64,000 bases of DNA, from assembly GCA_964016985.1 (NCBI GenBank), contig OZ024825.1, positions 29,751,893 to 29,815,892 of the forward strand, written 5' to 3'. Made by a program: the position numbers and the translations under genes. The notes below the pieces were generated by a model. It ran no database searches, was not told where the DNA came from, and was given only the letters and a program-made list of their open reading frames with translations. Positions 30,792 to 42,441 of the stretch are shown here, in pieces; the first letter of the stretch is position 1, and each line of letters opens with the position of its first letter. Source of the stretch: Anodontia alba. Taxonomy: Eukaryota > Mollusca > Bivalvia > Lucinida > Lucinidae.

Positions 30792-31226
30792 TCCAGTATT
30801 TGATATAAGTATTCAGACAAACAGGCCTGAGCAAATAGTGTAGACACAATTCAGAAACCACAGGCAACTGATCAGGGTCAACATTATTTGCAACAGATTG
30901 AGCGGATTTCAGACACATTAACCCTTAAAGCGCCAAGAAAAACTGCATCTGAAAATGTCGTCTGTTTATGTTGTCTGCTGAATATTCTTGCAAACTTTTC
31001 AAACCTATTTTTGCATACAGGCAAACAGTGTGGACCCAGATCAGACTGCTCCTAAAGGAGCAGTCTGATCTGGGTCCACACTGTTTGCAAAAATGACTTT
31101 TAAAATCACAAGCAGATGACAAAGCAGACGACAATAGTTGTGATTGGCAGTTTAGGGGTTAACCCATAGTAAAATGTACTTATTCAAATTTTGGGACAGT
31201 TATAGTAAGGAGTTGAAGTATCAGAC
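30792..31226. mobile_element. MITE family E, copy 3, split by a TTAA MITE (core alpha)
   Basis: TAAGTATTCAGACAAACAGG and a decayed core alpha lead to CAGACACATTAA, where the element at 30918-31162 is inserted. The E arm resumes with AGTAAAATGTACTTATTC. Confidence 0.8.
30918..31162. mobile_element. TTAA MITE family I: shell of C8-C10 with core alpha
   Basis: TTAA at both ends. The shell CCCTTAAAGCGCCAAG ... AGACGACAATAGTTGTG is that of the elements at 48599, 48969 and 49534. The core is the near-perfect palindrome GCAAACAGTGTGGACCCAGA / complement, as in families B and E. Confidence 0.92.
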
Positions 31227-31229
31227 TAT

Positions 31230-31417
31230 ATCGTAACTCCAGATAAGAGGGGATATTCACATAACATTTCTCTTATTTCTCGCATGAAAACATATGTTGT
31301 GGTTAGTTATTAGAAGTGCCTCAGTGAGGCACTTCTAATGAGTACCACAGTGTGTAGAGCAATAATACAAAATACCAGGATTTTTTGGTCAAAAAGTAAG
31401 ACCGTGTCTGCAGCTTT
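31230..31417. mobile_element. MITE family A, copy (core beta)
   Basis: AACTCCAGATAAGAGG at the left; core TTATTAGAAGTGCCTC with complement; decayed right arm. Confidence 0.75.
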
Positions 31418-31640
31418 GCTATATTTTGGATAAATATGGTAGATCTGATAGGTCAGCATGGACCAACAAGTTTTACATATTTAGCTATCCAGTCTATCTT
31501 TCAGTTGGTTTCAGTTGTTTTGTTTTTAAGTATAATACTATAGGTGACTGAGATGCTTTGGACAAGGGTTGCTAGTGAAATCCATGATTCAACATTCCAG
31601 TTGTTATAAAACAGTACTAACTAGGCAAAATGTCCAGATT

Positions 31641-31852
31641 TTAACCCTTTCCACCCAGAGTTTATTAAATGGACTTTTCCAACACTGAATTCAGAGATTC
31701 CATTGTTGCAAAGAGGGATGTCAGTCAAAATAAAAAATAAAAAAAGAAGAATGGCAAATAGTGAAGATCCTGATGAGATGGCTTATTATGAGCCATCTCA
31801 TCAGGATCTACACTATCTGCATAGGTATCTGGTTTGGAGCTGAAAGGGCTAA
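31641..31852. mobile_element. TTAA MITE family H (core alpha-like)
   Basis: TTAACCCTTTCCACCCAGAG at the left and GAGCTGAAAGGGCTAA at the right (TTAA mutated to CTAA). The centre is GATCCTGATGAGATGGCT with its complement, a diverged core alpha. Confidence 0.7.
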
Positions 31853-31980
31853 GCTGATTCACTCTCAAAGATTTTGCCACCATTTTTGCAAAGGAAGAGT
31901 GTAACTTCTGCAAAGTGGAAGTTGTTTCTCAAATGTTTGCTACCTGACAAGTAAAATGTTTGTTACAGTTTGAATAGTGT

Positions 31981-32210
31981 TTAACACTTAGCACTCTGGG
32001 TAAAATATTTTCAGCCGACTATATATTGAAATATTTTTCTTATTTTTCCAGAAAACATGATTTGACATTTCATGCAAATTGTCTCCAAAGGTTGTTTTCT
32101 CCTTTGGAGACAATTTGCGTGAAATGTCTAATCATGTTTTCTGGGAAATGTAAGAAAAATATTGCCAATTTGTTGTCTGCTGAATTAGCCAAGATAGTGG
32201 TAATGGTTTA
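31981..32210. mobile_element. MITE family C, copy (core gamma)
   Basis: TTAGCACTCTGGGTAAAAT at the left; palindrome CATGCAAATTGTCTCCAAAG / CTTTGGAGACAATTTGC; TTGTCTGCTGAATTAGCC at the right. Confidence 0.88.
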
Positions 32211-32327
32211 TGTGCCTTCTGCAAGTGATAAAGAGAGGCTGAGAGCATTTGAGTCTCAGGAAAAAGGACGTAACATGGTAGTTGTGGGGTTCAGATACAG
32301 TACTGCAGTTGTTTGTTAATAAAATTC

Positions 32328-32484
32328 AGGACCCAGTTGTTCAAAGCTTACGACGTCGTTAAAAGCTACTCACATTTTTTCAGCAAAAAATATCAGAATA
32401 TTGTATATTGAATCAGCTAAAACAGTTAACTAAATGACCCTTAACGAGCTCATTAAGCTAACGACGCTTTGAACAACTGGGCCC
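32328..32484. mobile_element. MITE family D, left arm mostly deleted
   Basis: GGACCCAGTTGTTCAAAGC joins directly to the right half of the core (AAAGCTACTCACATTTTTTC). The right end TTTGAACAACTGGGCCC is intact. Confidence 0.85.
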
Positions 32485-33193
32485 TGAATTATAGTCTGTC
32501 AGCCAACAATAAAGGCTCTTATTAGACTGCACAAATGTACAGTATGGTCTGGGCTTGCATTGTATGAGCTGTAATGCCAGTAACGTACAGCTGTAATGCC
32601 AGTTAATGTACCTTCAGGCATGTGCGCCCTGAGTAGATTCAGATTAGCCTGCATATTTGAACAGTCTGATCAGAATCTGGGTGCATTTTGGATAGCCAAG
32701 GATGTCCTTCATGCAGACTGATCAGATTATGCAGATGCACAGGCTGATTTGAGTACATTGGGTGCCCATATCAGAAGGCATGTTTTCTTGTGTTGTGGCC
32801 CATACGTGTTGTCATGACTTCTACATTGTTGCCCATTAGGTTTCCAACAGCTTCACTGTAGCCTTTCTCTACACAGTATAGCAAAGTAAGAAAGAGTGAT
32901 GATCTGATATTAGTGGGACCATGAAGTATTTGTAAATATAGGACCAGTTACAATATCTATTTTCTTACTGTTATTTTCACGGTTTTAAAAAATGTTACAG
33001 CATCATTCCATGTTCATATTCTGTGATTTATGTAAATGTATCAAAACTATGATATTGTTTTTAGTGTAAAGTTGGCAGTTTGATATCTATCTAGCTTTCT
33101 TTGCAGGCTTTTGCAAGCTTGTCATGTTAGGTTGCAGTTAGTGCTTTTCGTTAGCTTCTATAGGTCATTTGGATAACACCTCATTTTTGCATT
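32485..33193. other. Intergenic, unclassified dispersed-repeat-like sequence
   Basis: About 32620-32780 contains short inverted pieces (GACTGATCAGATTATGC and CAGTCTGATCAGAATC) but no clear ends. No gene is seen. Confidence 0.35.
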
Positions 33194-33603
33194 ATACCAT
33201 AATAACCATGTTGGGACAAACTGGCCTGAAAAAAAAATGTGTAGACTCAGATCAGATGCCACATTCTGTGGCATCTGATCAGAGTCTACACTGTTTGCCA
33301 TTCATCTAACAATATTTTAGACACATCAGCAAATAGTAAAATGTTAGGAAAGCATAGCTACAGGTAAGAGGGGGTACCACATAATATTTTTCTTATTTCT
33401 GTACAAAAACATATGTTGTGGGTACTCATTAGAAGCGCCTCGTCAAGGTGCTTCTAATGAGTACCCACAACATATATTTTCATGGAGAAAAAAGAAAGAT
33501 ATCAGCATTTTTTTTCAGATGAAAAAAAAAACCGCCTTATCTGTTGCTATGGGAAAGGGATGGTAAGAAGTTAAGATGTCTCAGTATTAGGGTAAACACA
33601 GTA
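33194..33603. mobile_element. MITE family E, copy 4, split by a family A MITE (core alpha)
   Basis: TACCATAATAACCATG at the left, core GATCAGATGCCACATTCTG with complement, and GGGTAAACACAGTA at the right. The right arm is interrupted at 33354-33550. Confidence 0.85.
33354..33550. mobile_element. MITE family A nested in E (core beta)
   Basis: ATAGCTACAGGTAAGAGG at the left and CTTATCTGTTGCTAT at the right. The core GGGTACTCATTAGAAGCGCC has a near-perfect complement. Confidence 0.88.
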
Positions 33604-33998
33604 GTATATATTTGTATTTGATATGCAAGGTAGGAAATAGGTCCTTTTTTGGTTGTATGGGGGCATGGAAGGGTCCAGTCGACCTTCTGAGTTATACTGT
33701 CTGATCAGGACCTTTGTTGCTGTCTTGCTTGCAGAATCAGTGGAGACTGTCGATAGAGTATATCTACAAAGAAAGCCCTACTCAGACTGTTTAGATGCAC
33801 AGGCTGATCCAGGCCATCACTGTTCACATATTTTATGACCTTTTCCCATATTGTACATAATTAAGGTCAATTTCTTAACCCTATAAGATTCATTGGATTG
33901 TATTACTGAGGTCTTTGCTTCCAGCTGTATAAAATTAGGAGCTGGCAAAATTGTCTTATATAATGAGAAATTTAAATTACAGGTAATGATTCAGGACA
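33604..33998. other. Intergenic, unclassified
   Basis: No gene is supported. The stretch 33690-33760 (CTGTCTGATCAGGACC, AGAATCAGTGGAGACTG) has a loose relative at 44870-44950. Confidence 0.35.
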
Positions 33999-34214
33999 TA
34001 CCGTATTAACCCTAAATATTGGGACACCCTATCTCCTCACCATACTTGTTCTAATAGTTGAACAAGTCCAGTTAGCTACCTGTTGATGTGCCAACAAAAT
34101 GCCAGATGAATGGCAAACAGTGTAGACCCTGATCAGATGCAGCATTTTGCTGCATCTGAACTGGGTCTACATTGTTTGCTCAAACCTGTCCCAATACTTT
34201 GGGTTACTACGGTA
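33999..34214. mobile_element. MITE family E, complete copy 5 (core alpha)
   Basis: TACCGTATTAACCCTAAATA at the left and GGGTTACTACGGTA at the right. Core alpha (CAAACAGTGTAGACCCTGAT) pairs with its complement. It is one of the few uninterrupted E copies. Confidence 0.88.
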
Positions 34215-34990
34215 CTACATGTATAAAACTAGTGTCTTCCACAACCATTATTTGTTCTGTACATTTTAATACCTACATTATGACAGGAAGTTTTCAGTTC
34301 AGTATTTAGTAGAAACGATACACCTTCACTAATCTTGGTTAATGTATTTCTTACACTTGGGTTGAGAGGTTTAAATGTTCTTCTTGTTATTTTTCTCAGA
34401 AAAGGTTCCATTTGACTAACAAACATCATTCAATAGAATATGTTACATAATTTTTTTTTTTTTTTTAAAGCTGCAATTTTATAAAGCATTGATTTATTTG
34501 AAGAGTAACAGAACAAGCAAAAATGTATGTTATCCTTATTCCTTAAAATGGAATATAAACAAACATGTATTTATTCTTCCATTTTGAAAAATTCTGGAAT
34601 ACATGAATGTAAGAAAAAGTTTGTCTAGTCATTTTTGAATTGTTACTAAAATGAAAGACATCATATACTATAGGGTCTCATGTTTATCTTGCATACTATA
34701 TAAAGTAGATGAAGTAAAATGTGACCATTTTTCAGTGAAATAATACATACGATACTTGTTTTTTTTTCCCAGCATTCGTTATTTCAAGTCATTAGGCATG
34801 CAATTGTATTTTATATAGTTTATCTTGAAACCTACCAAGCCTCACCTTCAGCAAGTTTTTTTTTATTCAATTTCACCTACTTTCTAGCTGTTTTAAGAAA
34901 TGAGCCAGGGTACAAGAAAGTCAGTATGGGTCATGTATCTGATTTACATGTTGTTATATTTTGAGTGCTCAGATGCTTAGGGTAAAACCA
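34215..34990. other. Intergenic, AT-rich, nothing recognised
   Basis: A poly-T tract lies at about 34449-34468. No gene or repeat family is supported. Confidence 0.4.
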
Positions 34991-35234
34991 GGGCCCAGTT
35001 GTTCAAAACTAACAATGTCATTAGTTAAAGATTCGTTAAAATTTACATTGAGTGATGTGCAAATATGCTGAAATTTTTTGCTGAAAAAATGTGAGTAGCT
35101 TTTGCAGTGCAAAAGCTACTCACATTTTTTCAGCAAAAAATATCAGAATATTGTATATTGAATCCGCTAAAACAGTTAACGAAATGACCCTTAATGAGCT
35201 CGTTAAGCTAACGATGCTTTGAACAAGTGGGCCC
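34991..35234. mobile_element. MITE family D, complete copy
   Basis: GGGCCCAGTTGTTCAAAACT at the left, GAACAAGTGGGCCC at the right. The centre AGTAGCTTTTGCAGTGCAAA is followed by the complementary stem. Confidence 0.93.
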
Positions 35235-35536
35235 AGACCTCTGTGCTGCTTGCTAAAGCAGATGCAATGAAAATGATAAACAAGAGCTTTCCCAAGAGCT
35301 GTTTTAACACAGCATAGCTTGCCTGAATGGCTACTTGTCCAATCATATTTTGCCAGGGTGTAAGTGATAAGAACCCTGTTATCATGTCAGGACTCATTTA
35401 ATACCATATGTTGATAGGAAAAGTCCAGATGTGTGTACATTAGTGCTGTCAGGTATTCACTGTTGAGATTCTTCAAAGTTCAAGTATCAGTACACAAAGT
35501 GTGAAGGTCCTAAGCAGGCAGTAAAGATGGCAGGCT

Positions 35537-35780
35537 GGGCCCAGTTGTTCAAAACTAACAGTGTCGTTAGTTAACAATTCGTTAAAATTTCCATCGAGTG
35601 ATACGCAAATATGCTGAAATTTTTTGCTGAAAAAATGTGAGTAGCTTTTGCAGTGCAAAAGCTACTCACATTTTTTCAGCAAAAAGTATCAGAATATTGT
35701 ATATTGAATCCGCTAAAACAGTTAATGAAATGACCCTCTTTGAGCTTGTTAAGCTAACGATGCTTTGATTAACTGGGCCC
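35537..35780. mobile_element. MITE family D, complete copy 303 bp after the previous one
   Basis: It is nearly identical to 34991-35234, in the same orientation, with a unique spacer between them. The right end AACTGGGCCC is intact. Confidence 0.93.
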
Positions 35781-35823
35781 TGGTCTGTAATTTACTGTTA
35801 GCATATGAGACAATGTAGATTGG

Positions 35824-35977
35824 TATAGCTCTAGATAAGGAGCTACTTATTTCAACTAAAAGGATAATTTTCTTATTTCTCTATTAGAAGTGCGTCATTG
35901 AGGCACTTCTGATGAGTACCCACAACATATATTTTCATGGACAAATAATTTTGAAAAGCCCTTTTATCTAGAGCTGT
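35824..35977. mobile_element. MITE family A, copy with one arm deleted
   Basis: ATAGCTCTAGATAAGGAG at the left and TTTTATCTAGAGCTGT at the right, the clearest family A shell ends. The left half of the core is shortened. Confidence 0.88.
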
Positions 35978-36387
35978 GGATTGTCTCTGCCCTGGCTCTT
36001 TTTATATTTGTATGGTAACAGTTGTTCATTTATAGTAATCTCGTAGGACTGTAGTTTAGTATTTTCTTATTTTCATATGTACACAAATATGGGACCAGTT
36101 TCATTACATAAGCATTCCAACAAACCAATTTAGGTAATAGCAGGAGGCAGCCAATATTTTAATCTTCTCTGCTGAGCTTGTACTAACTTTGATTCCTAAG
36201 TTCTCTCAGAAGTTGGGCTCTTCTGAGAAATATTTGCAGACATGTTGCACTGTATGATGTCAGAATAGTAGTGTATTGGAAAAGCAGCATATTTCTGTTG
36301 TGCTGCAAGAAAAAGGGAGGTGTTAAGTTAAAGAGTCATGGTCTCTTTTCCAGTGGAGACAGCCTGTTTAAAATGTAAAATAAATAC

Positions 36388-36720
36388 AGTGAACCTTTGT
36401 TACAATGACAGCACTTGTTCTGAAAGATGTCATTAAAACGAATTTTCTATTGTAAAAAATATTTAATGAGCAGAATGATATGTAAGAAAGGTCTTGTTTT
36501 ATTTTTATTTCCTCATAGAACATTTGTTCTTGGATATTTGTTAGAATTGCTCAGTGAGGCAATTCTAACAAATATCCCAAACATGTTTCTTGAAGTGTTA
36601 AAACCTTTTCTTGCATAATTTCTGAAACTGTCACTTAACAAACGAAGGTTTTGTGTCAGTCAAATTGTTATTATAACGAATTTTATCAGTTTATTGAGAG
36701 TCGGTATAAAAAAGGGATGA
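36388..36720. mobile_element. pogo/Tigger-like MITE (family L type)
   Basis: ACAGTGAACCTTTGTTACAA at the left and a decayed mirror around TTGTTATTATAACG at the right. The palindrome GGATATTTGTTAGAATTGCT has its complement at the centre. Confidence 0.6.
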
Positions 36721-36780
36721 CTGTCTAGCTCTCCATTGTCATCTGCTAATTTTGTAATCAGTGTGCTATACTTCAAGGTT

Positions 36781-37050
36781 TACCAGAAGGTCGCGGGTTC
36801 AACCCCCGCCGAGGTCGGCAACATTCTTTCGTAGAGATTGATCATGAAATATTTTCTACGGTCATTCTCTCCCTTCCTCTGATTCAAGAAGGGCAGTTGT
36901 CAGTTTCTGGCAAAAGAATGTGCACAATACTGGTTAACCGCTTAGAGGACCAAGCCTGCCCAGTAAACGTGTGGTTAGGTAAACTGACCGCGCTTGACAT
37001 GACACCACTGGGTTGACTGGGCCGTAAAACCTCAACACAAACACAAACAA
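36781..37050 (+). mobile_element. SINE1, copy 3, 5'-truncated
   Basis: It starts at AGGTCGCGGGTTCAACCCC (B box) with the A box missing. It ends CTCAACACAAACACAAAC and is flanked by a perfect 13-bp duplication ATACTTCAAGGTT (36768-36780, 37051-37063). Confidence 0.92.
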
Positions 37051-37063
37051 ATACTTCAAGGTT

Positions 37064-37835
37064 CATGAATACATCCGAGAGAGCACTCTTAGCATGAAGT
37101 TTTTGCCACCCTTTTCAAAGGGGTCCATTAAGCAACAACAAATCTGCTTCCTGGTTTCCATTCAGCTTCAGCCTGGAATATTATCTGATTGGTTGTCTCA
37201 TGCTGAAGCTAGGCTATTTCTCCTTCTTTTACATACTTTAGAACTTTAGACATTATTTTTGGAAATGCATGTCTTGCTTTTATATGAACAGCAAGGTGTG
37301 ATGTCCAAAAATAAACATGGTCTTCTATTTAAATCTTGCAAAAGCCAGACCATTCTTCATATCACTGCATTCAGGTCAGGATTTGGTACAAACCTTTGTG
37401 ATCTGCATAGGTAAGTGACAAGACTAGTCATACATGTAGTCTGGTCACAGGCTTCACTGTTTGTGAAAAAGGTTTTTATACATAGTAAAAATCAGCAACG
37501 GCATACTTCAATCTTTGCATTGACAAAACTTCATTAAGGTCTTTGCTAGCCTTTTGCAGAATCTTTAGCCAGTATAACAGTGAACAGAAGGACCTGATCA
37601 GATTGCGTGATTATGCATGCTTATCTGGGTTTTTGCAGTCGCAAAAATGGAAATCTTTTTTCTCATTGTTTGCCTTATATAAGAGGGCCATGTTGGTTTC
37701 TTGCAATACACCTTGTTTGTATCTTGTTGCAGTTATCAAAATAAAATGCAGTCCATTATATGGTCTTACTTGTATATTTGTCCCCTATAGTTTGGTCTAG
37801 ACATAATGTTCAAAAATAACGTTTCATGTCTGTAA
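37064..37835. other. Intergenic, unclassified
   Basis: Weak inverted pieces occur around 37590-37650 (TTTGCAGAATC, GATCAGATTGCG), suggesting an old MITE. No gene is supported. Confidence 0.35.
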
Positions 37836-38212
37836 TTAAAGGCTCTGTATTCCTCAAAAATTGATATTTTATTATCCAAGAAAGGTTTAATAAATTGCTA
37901 TATGGTATTAATACAATCATAAAATGTGGCACCTGACAGCCTGTAAAATTTTAGTTAGTCTCTTGTTCTTTAAATGAAATGATATTTTATTGTATCTCTG
38001 AATTAATGTTGCCAACATTAATTCAGAGATACAATAAAAAATCATTTCATTTTTGATCCAGTCCAAAAACGAGAAACTAAAATTTTACAGGCTGTCAGAT
38101 GCCACATTGTATGACAGTATAAATACCATATATCAATTTATTAAACCTTTCTTGGATAAAAAAAAATGTTTTTTTTTTTTGTTTTTGTTTTTTTAAGGAA
38201 CAGCGCCTTTAA
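37836..38212. mobile_element. TTAA fold-back element, family K, about 377 bp
   Basis: A near-perfect palindrome is centred near 38013 (AATTAATGTTGCCAACATTA). The arms contain ACAGCCTGTAAAATTTTAGT and its complement. TTAA-AGGC at the left and GCCTTTAA at the right bound it. The right TTAA is shared with the next element. Confidence 0.85.
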
Positions 38213-40019
38213 GGGGACTTAATACACGATAGATTTTCTCCATTTTTGTCGCACCTGGGTTAGCAAGCAGGTGCAATATAGGCATGCCATGACCCGTCCG
38301 TTCGTCAACAAATGACTTGTGAGCACAACTCCTCCTACAGTTTTTGGCCAATCATTTAGAAACTTCACATGTTTTGGCCATGGTGTGTAGATGCGCATAT
38401 TGTTTGCTCATAATTCTCAGATCTTTTTTTTCAACTTTTTCTGCTTTGTTAACTTAGTCAGTTTTTACCTAAAACCCTTATTGTTTGCTCATAATTCTCA
38501 GATTTTTTTTTTCATTTTTTTCCGCTTTGTTAACGTAGTCGTTTTTTACCTAAAACCCTTATAGTCAGAGGGTGTCTGGTGAGCGCAACTCCTCCTACAG
38601 TTTTTGGCCAATCATTTTGAAACTTCACATATATTGGCCATGGTGTGTAGATGCGCATATTGTTTGCTCATAATTCTCAGATTTTTTTTTTCAACTTTTT
38701 CTGCTTTGTTAACTTAGTCAGTTTTTACCTAAAACCCTTATAGTCAGTGGGTGTCTCGTGGGCGCAACTCCTCCTACAGTTTTTGGCCAATCATTTTGAA
38801 ACTTCACAGATGTTTTGGTCATGGTGTGTAGATACGCATATTGTTTGCTCATAATTCTCAGATTTTTTTTTTTTTCAACTTTTTTCGCTTTGTTAACTTA
38901 GTCGGTTTTTACCTAAAACCCTAATAGTCAGTGGGTGTCTCGTGAGCGCAACTACTCCTACAGTTTTTGGCCAATCATTTTGAAACTTCATAGATGTTTT
39001 GGCCATGGTGTGTAGATGTGCATATTGTTTGCTCATAATTCTCAGATTTTTTTTTCAACTTTTTTCACTTTGTTAACTTAGTCAGTTTTTACCTAAAACC
39101 CTTATAGTTAGTGGGTGTCTCGTGAGCGCAACTCCTCCTGCAGTTTTAGGCCAATAGTTTTGAAACTTCACAGATGATTAGGTCAGGGTCTGAAGATTTG
39201 CATATTGTCTGCACATAAATCTCAGGATTTTTTTTTTTCAACTTTTTCCGCTTTGTTAACTTAGTCAGTTTTTGCCTAAAACCCTTATAGTCAGTGGGTT
39301 TTCGTGAGCACAACTCCTCCTGCAGTTTTAGGCCAATAGCTTTGAAACTTCACAGATGATTAGGTCATGGTCTGAAGATGTGCGTATTGTTTGCACATAA
39401 ATCTCAGATTCATTTCAGCAGAGTAGGGGCCCTTGATTTATGCCCAAAATTGGTTTCCGCTCAATATCTTGTGAAAGAATTGATGGATTAGGATCATATT
39501 TTGCATACATGTTGTTAACAATACCTAGCTTGGGATTGTCACGACATTTTTCGTCAATTTTCAGCTGAGTTACTGGCCTTGATTAATGGGCAAAAATGAT
39601 ATCCGCTCAGTATCAATATCTTGTGAAATAATGGACAGGTTTAGATAAAATTTTGCAAGCCAATATTCCAATTTTCTACTTTGTCCATTTTTCTAACCCA
39701 TCAATTTCTTGAATACTGCAAAATAGATTTTTTTTTCAATACAAATAGGAACTTGTATGACTTAATCCCTGCAGGTGCAACATCGCTTTCCGCGGATTTC
39801 TTGTTATTATAAAAGGGACACAACTTTTTATAAAAGGGACACAACTTTTATGACTTCTTGTTTGCTTTCCTGCACACTGAATCAGTCCTAAAAGGACTTA
39901 AAGGAAAGAACTTGCTCCAAACAGGAGCAAATTCTTCCCATTTTAAACCGATCTCTTTTCAGAAGGGATACAAAATTATTATGACATGCCGCCCCTGAAA
40001 ATGTATCCATTCCCCTTAA
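38209..40019. mobile_element. TTAA MITE family J, carrying a tandem-unit composite
   Basis: TTAAGGGGACTTAATACACG at the left and ATCCATTCCCCTTAA at the right are the family J ends. The right half has the J core AAGGAAAGAACTTGCTCC / GGAGCAAATTCTTCCC. The left half is split by the element at about 38250-39812. Confidence 0.8.
38250..39812. mobile_element. Composite element of about 180-bp tandem units inside family J
   Basis: It begins near TCGCACCTGGGTTAGC and ends near GCAGGTGCAACATCGC. Between these, GAGCGCAACTCCTCCTACAG recurs at 38319, 38579, 38758, 38942, 39122 and 39304 (spacings 260, 179, 184, 180, 182). Each unit has TTTTGGCCAATCATTTTGAA and a poly-T run. It is pearl-like in design, as at 28328-30101, with unrelated unit sequence. 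Confidence 0.75.
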
Positions 40020-40275
40020 AGTGTTTTTTGTTGTATGTGATGCATGTGTGCATGCATGCATGCACGTGCGCTTCAGTGCCTCTGATAAGGGCCTCATTAA
40101 AACAATACAGACTGAAGAAAAGCTGTGGTCACATTTTGATAAACTTCCACATATTTTGAGGACAGTCTGCACTGGATAGACTGCAGTAAAACTAATTGGC
40201 CATTTCAGTACAAGCAAAGGCACAAAATAATCTTACTAATTCCATAAGCAGACAAAGAATAATCAGACAAACCTG

Positions 40276-41125
40276 CAACTTAGCACAGTATGTTCTGGAA
40301 CTTTGAAGTGTATAAGTGAGTGGCAATGTGAGAAAATTAACGTAATCATCACGAAAACATGCCTATATACGTAATTTTGACCCCCCTTAAACCCCGCTGT
40401 TATATAGTAAAACTGGGGTTTACAGGGGTATATATTTTTTTTTTCTTATTTCTGATCAAAAACAATAATTGTGGGTACTCGGTAGAACTGCCTCATCAAG
40501 GCGGTTCTAACAATTACCCACAATCTATGTTTTGAGCAGATATATGAAAAATATCAGATTTTTTTTTTATCTGAAAATTTTATTTTTTGGTGGTAAAATT
40601 TTCAGTATAATTGAATAGGCATGTTTTCATAATGTTCTGACCTGTATAAGTAAGGATCAGTGTGAGAAATGTACCTTATAAGCAAGTGGCAATGTGGTAA
40701 AATATATCTGGACATGTGTAAACGAGTGGCAATGTGAGAAAATGTTCCTTTGGATGTGTATACGCGAGCAAGAAGTGAGAAGATGAACCTTCTGACATGT
40801 ATAAGTGAATGACAATATAAGAAAATGTACTTTTTGATATATATAAACAGGCAGCAATGTGAGAAAATGTACCATTTGACATGTATAAATGAGCGGTTAT
40901 GTGAAGAAATGTATATTTGGATGGGTAAAAGCAAACAACAGGGTGAGAATATGTAACTTCTAGCAAGTATCATGATCGGCAATGCGAGAAAATATATATT
41001 CTGACACCTATAAGTGAGTAGCAATGTGCAAAAATGTACTGTCTGAGGTATATAAGTATACAACAGTGTAAGTAAATGTATCTTCTGATAAGTATAAGTG
41101 AGGAGCAAATCGAAAAAATTCATCC
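40276..41125. repeat. Degenerate minisatellite, about 55-60 bp units
   Basis: Units around GTATAAGTGAGTGGCAATGT followed by GAGAAAATGTACC recur with much divergence. They are interrupted at 40366-40621 by a MITE. They are the probable ancestral form of the arrays that follow. Confidence 0.7.
40366..40621. mobile_element. Core-beta MITE with a different shell
   Basis: CATGCCTATATACGTAATTT at the left is mirrored by AATTGAATAGGCATG at the right. Inside are a small hairpin (TAAACCCCGCTG / CTGGGGTTTA) and core beta (GGGTACTCGGTAGAACTGCC with complement). Confidence 0.65.
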
Positions 41126-41359
41126 GGGCCCAGTTGTTCAACACTAACGACATCGTTAGTTAACAATTCGTTAAAATTTACATCGAGCGATACGCAAATA
41201 TGCTGAAATTTTTTGCTGAAAAAATGTGAGTAGCTTTTGCAGCTACTCACATTTTTTCAGCAAAAAATATCAGAATATTGTATATTGAATCCGCTAAAAG
41301 TTAACAAAATGACCCTTAACGAGCTCCTTAAGCTAAAGGCACTTTGAACAACTGGGCCC
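41126..41359. mobile_element. MITE family D inside the minisatellite
   Basis: GGGCCCAGTTGTTCAACACT at the left, GAACAACTGGGCCC at the right. The loop is shortened to TTTTGCAGCTACTC. Confidence 0.93.
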
Positions 41360-42431
41360 TGATGTGTATAAGTCACCGGCCATGAGAAAAATGTATCTTT
41401 TGACATATATAAGTGATTGGTAATGTGAGAAAATGTACTTTCTGATGTGTATAAGTCAGCGGCAATGTAAGTGTGGCCATATCAGAAAATGTATCTTATA
41501 ATGGTTATAAGTTGGCAGCAATGTAATAAAATGTATCTTCTGATGGTTATAAGTCAGTGGCAATGTAAGTCTGCAGTCATAACAGAAAATGTATAAATCT
41601 TATGATGGTTATAAGTTAGTAGCAATATAAGTTTGCAGCCATAACAGAAAATGTATCTTATGATGGTTATAAGTCATCAGCAATGTAAGTGTGCAGCCAT
41701 AACAGAAAATGTATCTTATGATGGTTATAAGTCGGTGGCAATGTAAGTCTGCAGCCATAACAGAAAATGTATCTTATGATGGGTATAAGTCAGCAGCAAT
41801 GTAAGTTTGGGACCATAAGAGAAAATGTATCTTATGATGGTTATAAGTCAGTGGCAATGTAAGTTTGGGACCATTACAGAAAATGTATCTTATGATGGTT
41901 ATAAGTCAGTGGCAATGTAAGTCTGCAGCCATAACAGAAAATGTATCTTATGATGGTTATAAGTCAGTGGCAATGTAAGTTTGGGACCATAACAGAAAAT
42001 GTATCTTATGATGGTTATAAGTCAGTGGCAATGTAAGTCTGTGGCCATAACAGAAAATGTATCTTATGATGGTTATAAGTCAGCAGCAATGTAAGTCTGC
42101 AGCCATAACAGAAAATATATCTTATGATGGTTATAAGTCAGCAAAATGTAAGTCTGCAGCCATAACAGAAAATGTATCTTATAATGGTTACAAGTCAGCA
42201 GCAATGTAAGTCTGCAGCCATAACAGAAAATGTATCTTATAATGGTTATAAGTCAGCAGCAATGTAAGTCTGCAGCCATAACAGAAAATGTATATTAAGA
42301 TGGTTTTAAGTCAGCGACAATGTAAGTTTGCGGCCATAACAGAAAATGTATCTTATGATGGTTATTAGTCAGTGGCAGTGTAAGTCTGCTGCCATATCAG
42401 AAAATGTATCTTCTGATGGGTATGTCAGCGG
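41360..42431. repeat. 58-bp minisatellite, about 18 units
   Basis: The unit has ACAGAAAATGTATCTTATGA then TGGTTATAAGTCAGYRGCAA then TGTAAGTYTGCAGCC. Copies are 80-95 percent alike by eye. Two sub-variants (CTGCAGCC and TTGGGACC ends) alternate. Confidence 0.93.
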
Positions 42432-42441
42432 CAATGGGAGA

